Origin: Geodermatophilus aquaeductus | Lineage (GTDB): Bacteria > Actinomycetota > Actinomycetes > Mycobacteriales > Geodermatophilaceae | Assembly: GCF_900182545.1 (NCBI RefSeq) | Contig: NZ_FXTJ01000001.1 | Location: forward strand, 62,001-126,000 | Direction: 5' to 3' | DNA: 64,000 nt | Shown: in pieces, positions 53,902 to 63,631 of the stretch | Position numbering within the stretch: position 1 is the first letter of the stretch | How the letters are laid out: the number at the start of each line of letters is the position of its first letter | Made by a program: the position numbers and the translations under genes | Notes under the pieces: model-generated | Databases searched by the model: none | What the model saw: only the letters and a program-made list of their open reading frames with translations | Told to the model about the DNA's origin: nothing

Positions 53902-54778
53902 AGAAGGCGAAGCGGATGACGACGTTGATCCACACCAGGATGCCCACGGCGCCGCCGAAGGCCGACGAGGTGACGCTGCCGGAGATGAGCGACAGGTAGA
54001 GGCTGCCCAGCAGCTTCATGACCTCGAAGCCGGCCGCGCCGAACAGGGCGCCGGGCAGCAGCCGACGCAGCGGGTGGGAGATCGAGGGCACCACGCGCAG
54101 CAGCCACAGGAAGACGACGACGTCGCCGGCGAAGGCCACCACGATGCCGAGCACGTTGGTGGCGACCGCCCAGCCGGGCGCGTCCTGGACGCCGAAGAGG
54201 GTCAGCACCCCCGCGGTCGCCTGGGTGGCGAACCCGGTCAGCCCGATGCTGGCCAGGCCGGCGGCACCGAGGGCGACCAGCGCCACGAGGTCGGCGAGGT
54301 TGTCCTTCCAGAACTCCGGCTCGTCGACGGTGCCCTTCCAGATCCGCTCCATGCCGATGCGGAGCTTGTCCATCGCGCGCAGCCCGGCGTAGAGGAAGCC
54401 GGCGGCACCGATCAGGCCGGTGAGGCCGGCCGCGCCGACGGTCGAGCGCAGCTCCTCGACGATCTGCTCGCCGGTCGGGCCGGGGAACGTCTCGCGGATG
54501 GCGGTGTAGAGCTCCTTCTGCAGCAACGCGTCGCCGGAGAGGACCAGCGCGATGACCGACGCCACGAGCAGCAGGACGGGGAAGAGCCCGAGGAAGACGA
54601 AGTAGGTGACCCCGGCGGCCATGAGGTCGCCCTGGGTGCGCGTGTAGCGGCCTCCGGCCCGCGCCAGGTGGTCGAACCACCGCCACCGGCGGCGCTGGGC
54701 GTCCACGACCGCGGTGACCCGGGTGCCGACGCCGGTGATGCGCGTCCACGCCGTGCGGACGTCTCTGGGTGCACCCAC
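53783..54778 (-). CDS. YihY/BrkB family membrane protein
   Basis: 331 residues with six spans. Family motifs: GDLMAAGVTYFVFLGLFPVLLLVASV, a long loop GPTGEQIVEELRSTVG, FLYAGLRAMDKLRIGMERIWK and PLRRLLPGALFGAAGFEVMKLLGSLYLSL. The name ribonuclease BN is historical; function is unknown (possible transporter). The Pro/Ala-rich C-terminus is encoded on the opposite strand of the carboxypeptidase tail. GTG start. Confidence 0.9.
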   Translation of the reverse strand: MGAPRDVRTAWTRITGVGTRVTAVVDAQRRRWRWFDHLARAGGRYTRTQGDLMAAGVTYFVFLGLFPVLLLVASVIALVLSGDALLQKELYTAIRETFPGPTGEQIVEELRSTVGAAGLTGLIGAAGFLYAGLRAMDKLRIGMERIWKGTVDEPEFWKDNLADLVALVALGAAGLASIGLTGFATQATAGVLTLFGVQDAPGWAVATNVLGIVVAFAGDVVVFLWLLRVVPSISHPLRRLLPGALFGAAGFEVMKLLGSLYLSLISGSVTSSAFGGAVGILVWINVVIRFAFFTAAWTATLPALQTAAPGAPAEEPPLPAASGAASPAAGR

Positions 54779-54818
54779 CGCTCCGAGTCTTCCCCCTGCG
54801 GGTGGGGACCGCGCGAGG

Positions 54819-56422
<1,604 letters not shown>

Positions 56423-57574
56423 TCAGCCGACCGGTGCGCCGGGGCGCAGGGTGTCGGGCCGGTCGTCGGGGGTGGCGGCGCCGAGCACGTCGTCGAGCGC
56501 GGCGAGGAACAGGTCGTCCTCCTCGGGCGTGCCGACGGTGACCCGGATGCCCTCGCCGGCGAAGGGCCGGGTGATGACGCCGCGGGCCTCCAGCGCCGCG
56601 GCGACGCCGGCGGTCGGCTCCCCCAGCGGCAGCCACACGAAGTTGGCCTGGCTGTCGGGCACCTCCAGGCCGCGTCCGCGCAGCGCGGCGGTGAGCCGGT
56701 CGCGCTCGGCGACGACGGCGGCCACCCGGCGGCCGACCTCCTCCTCGCTGGCCAGCGCGGCGACCGCGGCGGCCTGGGCGAGCACCGAGACGCTGAACGG
56801 CACGTGCGTGCGACGGACGGCGTCGGCGACGGCGGGGTCCTCGGCCACCAGGTAGCCCACCCGCAGGCCGGCCAGGCCCCACGCCTTGGAGAACGTCCGC
56901 AGCACCGCGACGTTCGGCCGCCCGCGCATGAGCTCCAGGCCGTCGGGGACGTCGGGGTCGGTGACGAACTCGCGGTAGGCCTCGTCCAGCACGACGAGCA
57001 CCGTGTCGGGCACGCGGTCGAGGAAGCGCTCGAGCTCCGGCCGGCGCACCGCCGTCGACGTCGGGTTGTTCGGGTTGCAGACGAACAGCAGCCGGGTGTC
57101 GTCGTCGACCGCGGCGGCCAGCGCGTCGAGGTCGTGGGTGTCCGGGCTGCCGCCGGGGACCGACGGCACGAGCGGCACCTGCAGGCTGCGGGCGCCGGCC
57201 ACCTGCGCGAGCAGCGGGTACATCTCGAACGAGCGCCAGGCGAAGGCGATCGCCGTCCCGGGGTCGTTGAAGGACTGGGCGAGCTGCTGGCAGAGCATGA
57301 CCGCGCCGCAGCCGGGGACCACCTGCGCCGGGTCGACGCCGTAGCGCCCGGCCAGCGCGGCGGTGAGGACGGCGGCGCCGTTGTCGGGGTAGCGGTAGGT
57401 CTCCCCCGCCGTCGCCGACAGCGCCTGGACGACCGCCGGCAGCGGCGGGAACGGCACCTCGTTGCTGGCGAGCTTGACGGCGCGCTCGACGCCGAGCTCG
57501 CGGGCGAGGTCGGCGGGGTTGCGGCCGGGCCGGTAGGCGGGCAGCGCCTGCACGGCCGGACGGGCACTGACCAC
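56423..57574 (-). CDS. pat: Aromatic / histidinol-phosphate-type aminotransferase (Pat-like)
   Basis: 383 residues, fold-type I PLP enzyme. Opening ALPAYRPGR with KLASNE, then YRYPDNGAA, PGCGAVMLCQQL, FVCNPNNPTS, DEAYREFV, PLP Lys in RTFSKAWGLAGLRVGY and the C-terminal SQANFVWLPLG. The run RYPDNG, CGxxxLCQQL and WRSFEMYP matches Pat, the actinobacterial aromatic aminotransferase, better than true HisC. It sits before trpS, so an aromatic amino acid role fits. GTG start. Confidence 0.88.
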   Translation of the reverse strand: MVSARPAVQALPAYRPGRNPADLARELGVERAVKLASNEVPFPPLPAVVQALSATAGETYRYPDNGAAVLTAALAGRYGVDPAQVVPGCGAVMLCQQLAQSFNDPGTAIAFAWRSFEMYPLLAQVAGARSLQVPLVPSVPGGSPDTHDLDALAAAVDDDTRLLFVCNPNNPTSTAVRRPELERFLDRVPDTVLVVLDEAYREFVTDPDVPDGLELMRGRPNVAVLRTFSKAWGLAGLRVGYLVAEDPAVADAVRRTHVPFSVSVLAQAAAVAALASEEEVGRRVAAVVAERDRLTAALRGRGLEVPDSQANFVWLPLGEPTAGVAAALEARGVITRPFAGEGIRVTVGTPEEDDLFLAALDDVLGAATPDDRPDTLRPGAPVG

Positions 57575-57618
57575 GGGCTCGACCTCCGGCGCGCCCGGTG
57601 CGTCCGGGCGCCGACTCC

Positions 57619-57624
57619 TAGGGT
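57619..57624 (+). promoter_or_regulatory. Candidate -10 of a leaderless promoter for galE
   Basis: TAGGGT is 6 bases before the ATG of galE, with no ribosome binding site between. Confidence 0.5.
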
Positions 57625-57630
57625 GGCCCC

Positions 57631-58587
57631 ATGCGCGTACTCGTCGCCGGTGGGGCCGGCTACATCGGCAGCGTAGTCACCGCCGCCCTCCTCGAGGGCG
57701 GCCACGAGGTCACCGTGCTCGACGACCTCTCCACCGGGCACGCCGACGCCGTGCCGGAGGGGGCCCGGTTCGTGCAGGCCACGCTGCAGGCCTCGGCGCC
57801 GGTGCTGGCCGACGTGCGGCCGGAGGCGGTGCTGCACTTCGCCGCGAAGAGCCTGGTGGGCGAGTCGCAGGGAAAGCCGGAGATCTACTGGGAGCACAAC
57901 GTCGGCGGGTCGCTGGCGCTGCTCGAGGCGATGCGCGCGGTCGACTGCCGGCGGATCGTCTTCTCCTCCACCGCCGCCACCTACGGCGAGCCCGAGCAGG
58001 TGCCAATCCGCGAGGACGCGCAGACGAAGCCGACCAACACCTACGGCGCCACGAAGCTCGCCGTCGACGCGATGCTGACCTCCTACGCCACGGCGTACGA
58101 CTTCGCCGCGGTCAGCCTGCGCTACTTCAACGTGGCCGGAGCCGCCTACGGCCGGGGCGAGCGGCACACCACCGAGACCCACCTCATCCCGATCGCCCTG
58201 CAGGTGGCGGCGGGCAAGCGGGAGGCGATCACGGTCTACGGCGAGGACTACCCGACGCCGGACGGCACCTGCATCCGCGACTACATCCACGTCTCCGACC
58301 TCGCCGACGCGCACCTGCTCGCGCTGACGGCGCCGGAGCCGGGCGAGCACCGCATTTACAACCTGGGCAACGGCACCGGGTTCTCCGTGCAGCAGGTGGT
58401 CGACGCCGTCCGCGAGGTGACCGGCCACCCGGTGCCGGTGCAGGTCGGCGAGCGGCGGGCCGGCGACCCGGCGCAGCTCGTGGCCTCCAGCGACCGGATC
58501 CGCGCCGACCTCGGCTGGACGCCGCGGCACACCGACCTGACCGGCATCGTGCGCGACGCGTGGGACGTCGCGAGGAACCGGAGCTGA
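57631..58587 (+). CDS. galE: UDP-glucose 4-epimerase
   Basis: 318 residues, extended SDR. NAD-binding GGAGYIGS (7-14), catalytic Ser/Thr in FSSTAATYG (about 111-119), YxxxK at Y138-K142 in [11 protein letters not shown], then YFNVAGA and [17 protein letters not shown], the classical GalE block. It interconverts UDP-glucose and UDP-galactose for surface polysaccharides. Single gene, closed by a hairpin. Confidence 0.93.
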   Translation: MRVLVAGGAGYIGSVVTAALLEGGHEVTVLDDLSTGHADAVPEGARFVQATLQASAPVLADVRPEAVLHFAAKSLVGESQGKPEIYWEHNVGGSLALLEAMRAVDCRRIVFSSTAATYGEPEQVPIREDAQTKPTNTYGATKLAVDAMLTSYATAYDFAAVSLRYFNVAGAAYGRGERHTTETHLIPIALQVAAGKREAITVYGEDYPTPDGTCIRDYIHVSDLADAHLLALTAPEPGEHRIYNLGNGTGFSVQQVVDAVREVTGHPVPVQVGERRAGDPAQLVASSDRIRADLGWTPRHTDLTGIVRDAWDVARNRS

Positions 58588-58620
58588 TGGGCGTCGCCCA
58601 GCAGCGGGCACAGGAAGCTC

Positions 58621-58650
58621 TCCGCACGTCCTGCCGCCGGGACGTGCGGA
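58621..58650. terminator. Terminator hairpin between galE and the CNNM-like gene
   Basis: Perfect 11-bp stem (TCCGCACGTCC at 58621-58631, complement at 58640-58650) with an 8-base loop between convergent stops. Confidence 0.8.
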
Positions 58651-58657
58651 TCGCCTC

Positions 58658-59971
58658 CTATGCCTCGTCGGCGACCGCCGGCGCCGTGTCGGGCGCCGGG
58701 GTGACCGACAGCCGCGCGATCCGCCGGCCGTCGAGCTCGAGGACGGTGAGCGTGCGCCCCTCGGCGACCACGGCGTCGCCGACGACCGGCAGCCGGCCGA
58801 GCTCGGCGAGCACGTAGCCGGCCACCGTCTCGTACGGGCCCTCGGGCAGCCGCAGGCCGGTCACCTGGGCGAAGTCGTCGAGGTTGAGCAGCCCGTCGAC
58901 CTCGTGCGGCCCGCCGGGCTCCTCGCCGCCCTCGGGCGCGACGTCCTCGTCGTACTCGTCGTAGATCTCGCCGATGACCTCCTCGATGAGGTCCTCGAGC
59001 GTCACGATGCCGTCGGTGCCGCCGTACTCGTCGACGACGACCGCCAGGTGCTGGTTCTCCCGGCGCATCTCCGACAGCGCCGTGAGGACGCCCGCGGTGC
59101 CGGGCAGCCGCTTCACCTCGCGGGCCAGGTCGCCGACGGTCACCGCGCGCCCCGCGGGGTGGGTGGGCAGCAGCAGGTCGCGCACGTGCACGAAGCCGAC
59201 GACGTCGTCCTGGTCGCGCCCGGTGACCGGGTAGCGGGAGTGACCGGACTCCGCGAGCTGCCGGGCGGCGCGGCTGACCGTCGTCGACGCGTCGAGGAAC
59301 TCGACCTCGGTGCGCGGCGTCATGACCTCCCGCACCTCGCGGTCGCCGGCGCGGAACACCTCGTCGATGAGCCGGCGCTCGTCGCTGCTCAGCGACTCGT
59401 GCGCGGCCACCAGGTCGCGCAGCTCCTCCTGGCTGATCGCCTCGCCGCTGGCCTTCGGGTCGCCGCCGAGCAGCCGCACCAGCACGTTGGTGGACGCCGA
59501 CAGCAGCCAGATGACCGGGCGGGACAGCCGGGCGATCGCGTTGAGCGGCCGGGCGACGACCAGGGCGAAGCCCTCCGCGCGCTGCAGGGCCAGGCGCTTG
59601 GGCGTCAGCTCGCCCACGACGAGCGACAGGTAGCTGATCGCGACGGTGACCAGGACGAGGGCCAGCGGGTCGGCGACGCCCTCACCCACGCCGCGGCGGA
59701 CCAGCCAGTCGCTGAACGGCTCGGCCAGCGTGCTCGCGCCGAACGCGGCGGACAGGAAGCCGGCCAGCGTGACGCCGACCTGCACCGCGGCGAGGAAGCG
59801 GTTGGGGTCGCCGAGCAGGCGGGCCAGCGCACGGCCGCGGCGGCCGCGCTCCGACAGCACCCGGACCTGGGCCTCGCGGAGGGACACCAGCGCGATCTCG
59901 GCGCCGGCGAACACCCCGCCGACCAGGACGAAGACGATCACCATGACGATGTCGAGCCAGACGTCGCTCAC
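58658..59971 (-). CDS. Hemolysin/CNNM (CorC/HlyC) family membrane protein
   Basis: 437 residues. The N-terminal DUF21 transmembrane domain (about 1-190, with FAGAEIALVSLREAQVRVL and VVGELTPKRLALQRAE) is followed by two CBS domains (VMTPRTEVEFLDASTTVSRAARQLAESGHSRYPV and LTALSEMRRENQHLAVVVDEYGGTDGIVTLEDLIEEVIGEI). A CorC_HlyC C-terminal domain follows (VDGLLNLDDFAQVTGLRLP). These proteins are linked to Mg2+ or Co2+ export. GTG start; GAGGAG lies upstream. Confidence 0.93.
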   Translation of the reverse strand: MSDVWLDIVMVIVFVLVGGVFAGAEIALVSLREAQVRVLSERGRRGRALARLLGDPNRFLAAVQVGVTLAGFLSAAFGASTLAEPFSDWLVRRGVGEGVADPLALVLVTVAISYLSLVVGELTPKRLALQRAEGFALVVARPLNAIARLSRPVIWLLSASTNVLVRLLGGDPKASGEAISQEELRDLVAAHESLSSDERRLIDEVFRAGDREVREVMTPRTEVEFLDASTTVSRAARQLAESGHSRYPVTGRDQDDVVGFVHVRDLLLPTHPAGRAVTVGDLAREVKRLPGTAGVLTALSEMRRENQHLAVVVDEYGGTDGIVTLEDLIEEVIGEIYDEYDEDVAPEGGEEPGGPHEVDGLLNLDDFAQVTGLRLPEGPYETVAGYVLAELGRLPVVGDAVVAEGRTLTVLELDGRRIARLSVTPAPDTAPAVADEA

Positions 59972-60065
59972 CGGCGGCGTGCTCCTCGCTCTGGGGGTGG
60001 TGGTCGACGTCCATGCTGCCCGGACCGCTCACCGCGCATCCCCCCGGGCGCCCGGCGGCGTCTTT

Positions 60066-60081
60066 TGTGACGTCGGTCACG
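60066..60081. promoter_or_regulatory. CRP/GlxR-type binding site
   Basis: TGTGA-CGTCGG-TCACG matches TGTGA-N6-TCACA, the consensus for actinobacterial CRP (Rv3676) and GlxR, at 9 of 10 fixed positions. It lies between the divergent CNNM-like and CAP-domain genes, centred about 38 bases before the -10 box of the CAP gene. Confidence 0.6.
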
Positions 60082-60111
60082 TCACCCTCGCGAGTGATCT
60101 CTGGCTACGGC

Positions 60112-60117
60112 TAGTCT
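60112..60117 (+). promoter_or_regulatory. Candidate -10 for the CAP-domain gene
   Basis: TAGTCT, followed by a leader of roughly 45 bases containing GAGGA about 10 bases before the GTG. Confidence 0.45.
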
Positions 60118-60166
60118 CGACGAAGTCACGCTCCGTTGTTGTCGAGTCCGTGAGGACGTCCCCCTC

Positions 60167-61276
60167 GTGCGCCACCGTCGGTCTTCCCCGCCGCCGTCCG
60201 CCCGCCTCACCGGCGGCCTCCGGCTGATGTCCCGCCCCCTGCGCCGGGGCCGCGTCCGTCACCTGCTGCCGGTCCTGGCCGTCGTCCTCGCCGTCGGCGG
60301 CATCGCCCTGCTGGTCCCGCTCATGGCGGCCGGGCGGGGCGCGCTCTCGACCGCCGAGTCCTCCTCGACCTCGACCGCCGACGACGTCGTGGCCGACGCC
60401 GAGCGCACCGGCGTCGTGACGATGGGCGTCGACGGCGCCCCGGTCGCCCCCGGGACGACGCCCGGCAGCACCGCCCCCGGCACGACCGAGCCGAGCACCA
60501 CCGCCCCGGGCAGCACCGCGCCCGGCACCACCGAGCCGGACACCACCGAGCCGGACACCACCGAGCCGGACACCACCGCGCCGGACACCACCGAGCCGGA
60601 CACCACCGCGCCGGACACCACCGCGCCGGACACCACCGCCCCGGGCAGTTCCGCGCCGGGTTCCACGTCCGCGGGTTCCCCGTCGTCCGGGTCGTCGTCC
60701 GGGTCGTCGTCGGCGGGGTCCTCGACCGCGTCGTCGTCGGCCGGCACCTCCTCGGCCGCGCCCGGGACGTCGGCCCCGGCGCCCCGCGCGGGCGCGAGCA
60801 CGTCGTCGTCCGCGGGGACCTCCTCGGCCGGGTCGACCACGCAGAGCCCGACCTTGTCGTCGTCGCAGGCCGCCCCCGCGCCGGTGGCGGCCGCCGCTCC
60901 GGCCCCCTCGACGGAGGGCGCGGTGCTGGCGCTGGTCAACCAGGAGCGCGCCGCCGCCGGGTGCGCTCCGGTCGCCGCCGACGCCGCGCTGGCGGGGGTG
61001 GCGCGGGCGCACAGCGTCGACATGCGCGACCGCGGCTACTTCTCGCACACGACGCCGGAGGGGCTCGACCCCTTCGACCGGGCGCGCGCGGCCGGCGTCG
61101 GCTACGCCCGGGCGGAGAACATCGCCCGCGGCCAGGCCGACCCCGCCGCCGTCATGGACGCCTGGATGAACAGCCCCGGGCACCGCGCGAACATCCTCGA
61201 CTGCTCGCTCACGAAGCTCGGCGTCGGCGTGGCCGAGGGCGCCGGCGGTCCCTGGTGGACCCAGCTCTTCGGCTGA
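60167..61276 (+). CDS. CAP-domain (SCP/PR-1-like) exported protein
   Basis: 369 residues. Basic N-terminus, one membrane/signal span (HLLPVLAVVLAVGGIALLVPL), a 180-residue Thr/Pro/Ser/Ala-rich linker with PDTTE/A repeats, and a C-terminal CAP domain (about 245-369). The CAP domain shows VNQERAAAGCAPV, ARAHSVDMRDRGYFSHTTPEG, AENIARG and MNSPGHRANIL. The CAP cavity residues H, E and H are present. Probably a surface or cell-wall protein held away from the membrane by the linker. Function of bacterial CAP proteins is mostly unknown. It meets the next gene tail to tail with 4 bases between. Confidence 0.88.
   Translation: MRHRRSSPPPSARLTGGLRLMSRPLRRGRVRHLLPVLAVVLAVGGIALLVPLMAAGRGALSTAESSSTSTADDVVADAERTGVVTMGVDGAPVAPGTTPGSTAPGTTEPSTTAPGSTAPGTTEPDTTEPDTTEPDTTAPDTTEPDTTAPDTTAPDTTAPGSSAPGSTSAGSPSSGSSSGSSSAGSSTASSSAGTSSAAPGTSAPAPRAGASTSSSAGTSSAGSTTQSPTLSSSQAAPAPVAAAAPAPSTEGAVLALVNQERAAAGCAPVAADAALAGVARAHSVDMRDRGYFSHTTPEGLDPFDRARAAGVGYARAENIARGQADPAAVMDAWMNSPGHRANILDCSLTKLGVGVAEGAGGPWWTQLFG
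60536..60640 (+). repeat. Seven 15-bp tandem units in the CAP gene linker
   Basis: CCGGACACCACCGAG or ...GCG/GCC units encode seven PDTTE/PDTTA pentapeptides. The units are nearly identical at DNA level, implying recent expansion. Confidence 0.9.
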
Positions 61277-61280
61277 CCCG

Positions 61281-62159
61281 TCAGCGACCGAGGGCCGCGG
61301 CGACCCGAGCAACCAGAGCGTCCGGGTCCCGCAGGTCCGCAGCGGTCACGAACACCACCCGCCAGCCCGCGGCGGTGAGCCGGTTGAGCCGCTGCCGGTC
61401 GCGCCCGAGCTGACCGGCCTCCGCGTGCCAGGCCCCGTCGTACTCCACGGCCAGGCGGTGCTCGGGGAACGCCAGGTCCACCCGGGCGACGAAGTTCCCC
61501 CCGGCATCCCGGACGGTGTACTGGGGAACGGCCCGCAGTCCGGCGAGCGCGAGCAGCACCCGTACTCGCGACTCGGGCAGCGACTCGGCGCGCGGGTCCG
61601 CGAGCTCAACGGCCCGGCCGGCCCGTCGCATCCCGCGCGGGGACGGCGCCGCGTCCAGCGACCGGCGGAGTCCCGCACGGTCGACGACGCCGCGGGCGAG
61701 CAGGACGTCGAGCGCCGCCACCGCCTCCACCAGCGGCTCGGCCCTGGCGATGTCGAGGGCCGTGCGCGTGCCCGTGGTGCTCGGCCGCCGGTGGACGACC
61801 GTGACGTCGGAGGCCGGCAGGACGGTCCGGCGGACCCGCAGGCCGGCGATCGGGCCGAAGCGCACACCGGGAGGCACCGACACCTCCACCGGCATCGCCG
61901 GGTCGAGCAGCTCGCCCGCTCCGTGCAGGTGGGCCGCCGTCCGGCCGCTGAACACGGCCGGCGCGGGAATCAGCAGGCACGCACCGCTGATGCGCACGTC
62001 GGGGTCGTCGGGCAGCTCCGCGTCCGCGTAGACGCCGCGGTACAGCCGGCGCCAGGCGCTGCTGCGGAGGGCCGCGGGGCTCAGCAGCCCCGCGGCGAGG
62101 ACGTCGCGGGCGCGGAAGACGCGACCGCGGAGGACGTCGGGTCGCCGGGGTGGAGGCAC
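61281..62159 (-). CDS. DUF559/Vsr-like endonuclease-domain protein with AbiEi-like N-terminus
   Basis: 292 residues from the GTG at 62159. The first 100 residues (VFRARDVLAAGLLSPAALRSSAWRRLYRGVYAD, then TAAHLHGAGEL) resemble the winged-helix region of AbiEi-type antitoxins. The C-terminal 100 (ARVDLAFPEHRLAVEYDGAWHAEAGQLGRDRQRLNRLTAAGWRVVFVTAADL) match the DUF559 PD-(D/E)xK-like fold: Asp in RVDLAF, Glu in VEYDG. Common in actinobacteria, function untested. No AbiEii-type toxin is adjacent. An in-frame TTG at 62216 would extend it. Confidence 0.72.
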   Translation of the reverse strand: MPPPRRPDVLRGRVFRARDVLAAGLLSPAALRSSAWRRLYRGVYADAELPDDPDVRISGACLLIPAPAVFSGRTAAHLHGAGELLDPAMPVEVSVPPGVRFGPIAGLRVRRTVLPASDVTVVHRRPSTTGTRTALDIARAEPLVEAVAALDVLLARGVVDRAGLRRSLDAAPSPRGMRRAGRAVELADPRAESLPESRVRVLLALAGLRAVPQYTVRDAGGNFVARVDLAFPEHRLAVEYDGAWHAEAGQLGRDRQRLNRLTAAGWRVVFVTAADLRDPDALVARVAAALGR

Positions 62160-62208
62160 CGCGCGAGCCTGCCGCGACGGGGCCACGCCGCGCCCCCGCC
62201 GTCCACAG

Positions 62209-62272
62209 CCCCGCAACTGCCCGGGAGTCGTCGTCTGCAGTGCGCTGCAGACGACGACTTCCCCGCAACTGC
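62209..62272. repeat. Perfect inverted repeat flanked by 12-bp direct repeats
   Basis: A 15-bp perfect stem (AGTCGTCGTCTGCAG at 62226-62240, complement at 62245-62259) with a TGCG loop. It is bracketed by two exact copies of CCCCGCAACTGC (62209-62220 and 62261-62272). It lies in the 190-base gap between icd and the DUF559 gene. It could act as a second terminator, but the flanking direct repeats look like duplicated target sites. Confidence 0.75.
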
Positions 62273-62300
62273 GCGCGACCCCACCCAGCCCGCGAACGCG

Positions 62301-62335
62301 AGCGGCCCCCTCACCCGGGGGGTGAGGGGGCCGCT
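62301..62335 (-). terminator. Terminator after icd
   Basis: Perfect 16-bp stem (AGCGGCCCCCTCACCC at 62301-62316, complement at 62320-62335), 3-base loop, 14 bases past the icd stop. Confidence 0.85.
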
Positions 62336-62349
62336 GCAGAGCGACTGCG

Positions 62350-63573
62350 TCAGGCCATGGCCTTCTGCAGGTTGCTGTCGATGGCCGCCAGGAAGTCCTG
62401 GGTGGTCAGCCACGGCTGGTCCTTGCTGATCAGCAGCGCGAGGTCCTTGGTCATCTGACCGCCCTCGACGGTGTCGACGCAGACCTTCTCGAGGGTCTCG
62501 GCGAACCGGGTGACCTCGGGGGTGTCGTCGAGCTTGCCGCGGTGGGCGAGGCCCCGGGTCCAGGCGAAGATCGACGCGATCGGGTTGGTCGACGTCTCCT
62601 TGCCCTGCTGGTGCTGCCGGTAGTGGCGGGTCACCGTGCCGTGGGCGGCCTCGGCCTCGACCGTGCGGCCGTCGGGGCTCATGAGCACCGAGGTCATGAG
62701 GCCCAGCGAGCCGAAGCCCTGCGCGACGGTGTCGGACTGGACGTCGCCGTCGTAGTTCTTGCAGGCCCAGACGTAGCCGCCCTCCCACTTGAGGGACGCG
62801 GCGACCATGTCGTCGATCAGCCGGTGCTCGTAGGTGATCCCGGCGGCCTCGAACTTGTCCTTGAACTCGGTCTCGAAGACCTCGGCGAACAGGTCCTTGA
62901 AGCGGCCGTCGTAGGCCTTGAGGATCGTGTTCTTGGTCGACAGGTAGACCGGGTACTCACGCTGCAGGCCGTAGTTCATCGAGGCCCGGGCGAAGTCGCG
63001 GATCGAGTCGTCGAGGTTGTACATCGCCATCGCGACGCCGCCGCCGGGCGACTGGAAGACCTCGTGCTCGATCGGCGCGGAGCCGTCCTTCGGCGTGAAG
63101 GTGATGGTCAGCGTGCCCTCGCCGGGGAACTTGAAGTCCGTGGCGCGGTACTGGTCACCGAACGCGTGACGGCCGACGACGATCGGCTTGGTCCAGCCGG
63201 GCACCAGCCGCGGCACGTTCTGCATGATGATCGGCTCGCGGAAGATGACACCGCCGAGGATGTTGCGGATGGTGCCGTTCGGCGAGCGCCACATCTTCTT
63301 GAGGCCGAACTCCTCGACCCGCGCCTCGTCCGGCGTGATGGTCGCGCACTTGACGCCGACGCCGTGCTTCTTGATCGCGTTCGCGGAGTCGATGGTGACC
63401 TGGTCGTCGGTGGCGTCGCGGTGCTCGATGCCCAGGTCGTAGTACTCCAGGTTGACGTCGAGGTACGGCAGGATCAGCTGGTCCTTGATGAACTGCCAGA
63501 TGATCCGGGTCATCTCGTCGCCGTCGAGTTCGACGACGGTGCCCTCGACCTTGATCTTGCTCACGTCAGACAT
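62350..63573 (-). CDS. icd: NADP-dependent isocitrate dehydrogenase
   Basis: 407 residues, the eukaryote-like homodimeric Icd1 type found in actinobacteria. Motifs: [41 protein letters not shown], phosphate/substrate [37 protein letters not shown] (metal Asp residues) and [11 protein letters not shown] (NADP). It converts isocitrate to 2-oxoglutarate in the TCA cycle. The ATG at 63573 is only 2-3 bases from GAGGGA; the GTG at 63564, giving MSKIKVEG, is better spaced and may be the true start. Confidence 0.97.
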   Translation of the reverse strand: MSDVSKIKVEGTVVELDGDEMTRIIWQFIKDQLILPYLDVNLEYYDLGIEHRDATDDQVTIDSANAIKKHGVGVKCATITPDEARVEEFGLKKMWRSPNGTIRNILGGVIFREPIIMQNVPRLVPGWTKPIVVGRHAFGDQYRATDFKFPGEGTLTITFTPKDGSAPIEHEVFQSPGGGVAMAMYNLDDSIRDFARASMNYGLQREYPVYLSTKNTILKAYDGRFKDLFAEVFETEFKDKFEAAGITYEHRLIDDMVAASLKWEGGYVWACKNYDGDVQSDTVAQGFGSLGLMTSVLMSPDGRTVEAEAAHGTVTRHYRQHQQGKETSTNPIASIFAWTRGLAHRGKLDDTPEVTRFAETLEKVCVDTVEGGQMTKDLALLISKDQPWLTTQDFLAAIDSNLQKAMA

Positions 63574-63631
63574 TCCCTCTCTGCAGCCCCGGCCCCTCGG
63601 GCCGGGAGTCGGTCAGTCGCGGTGCCGAGGA

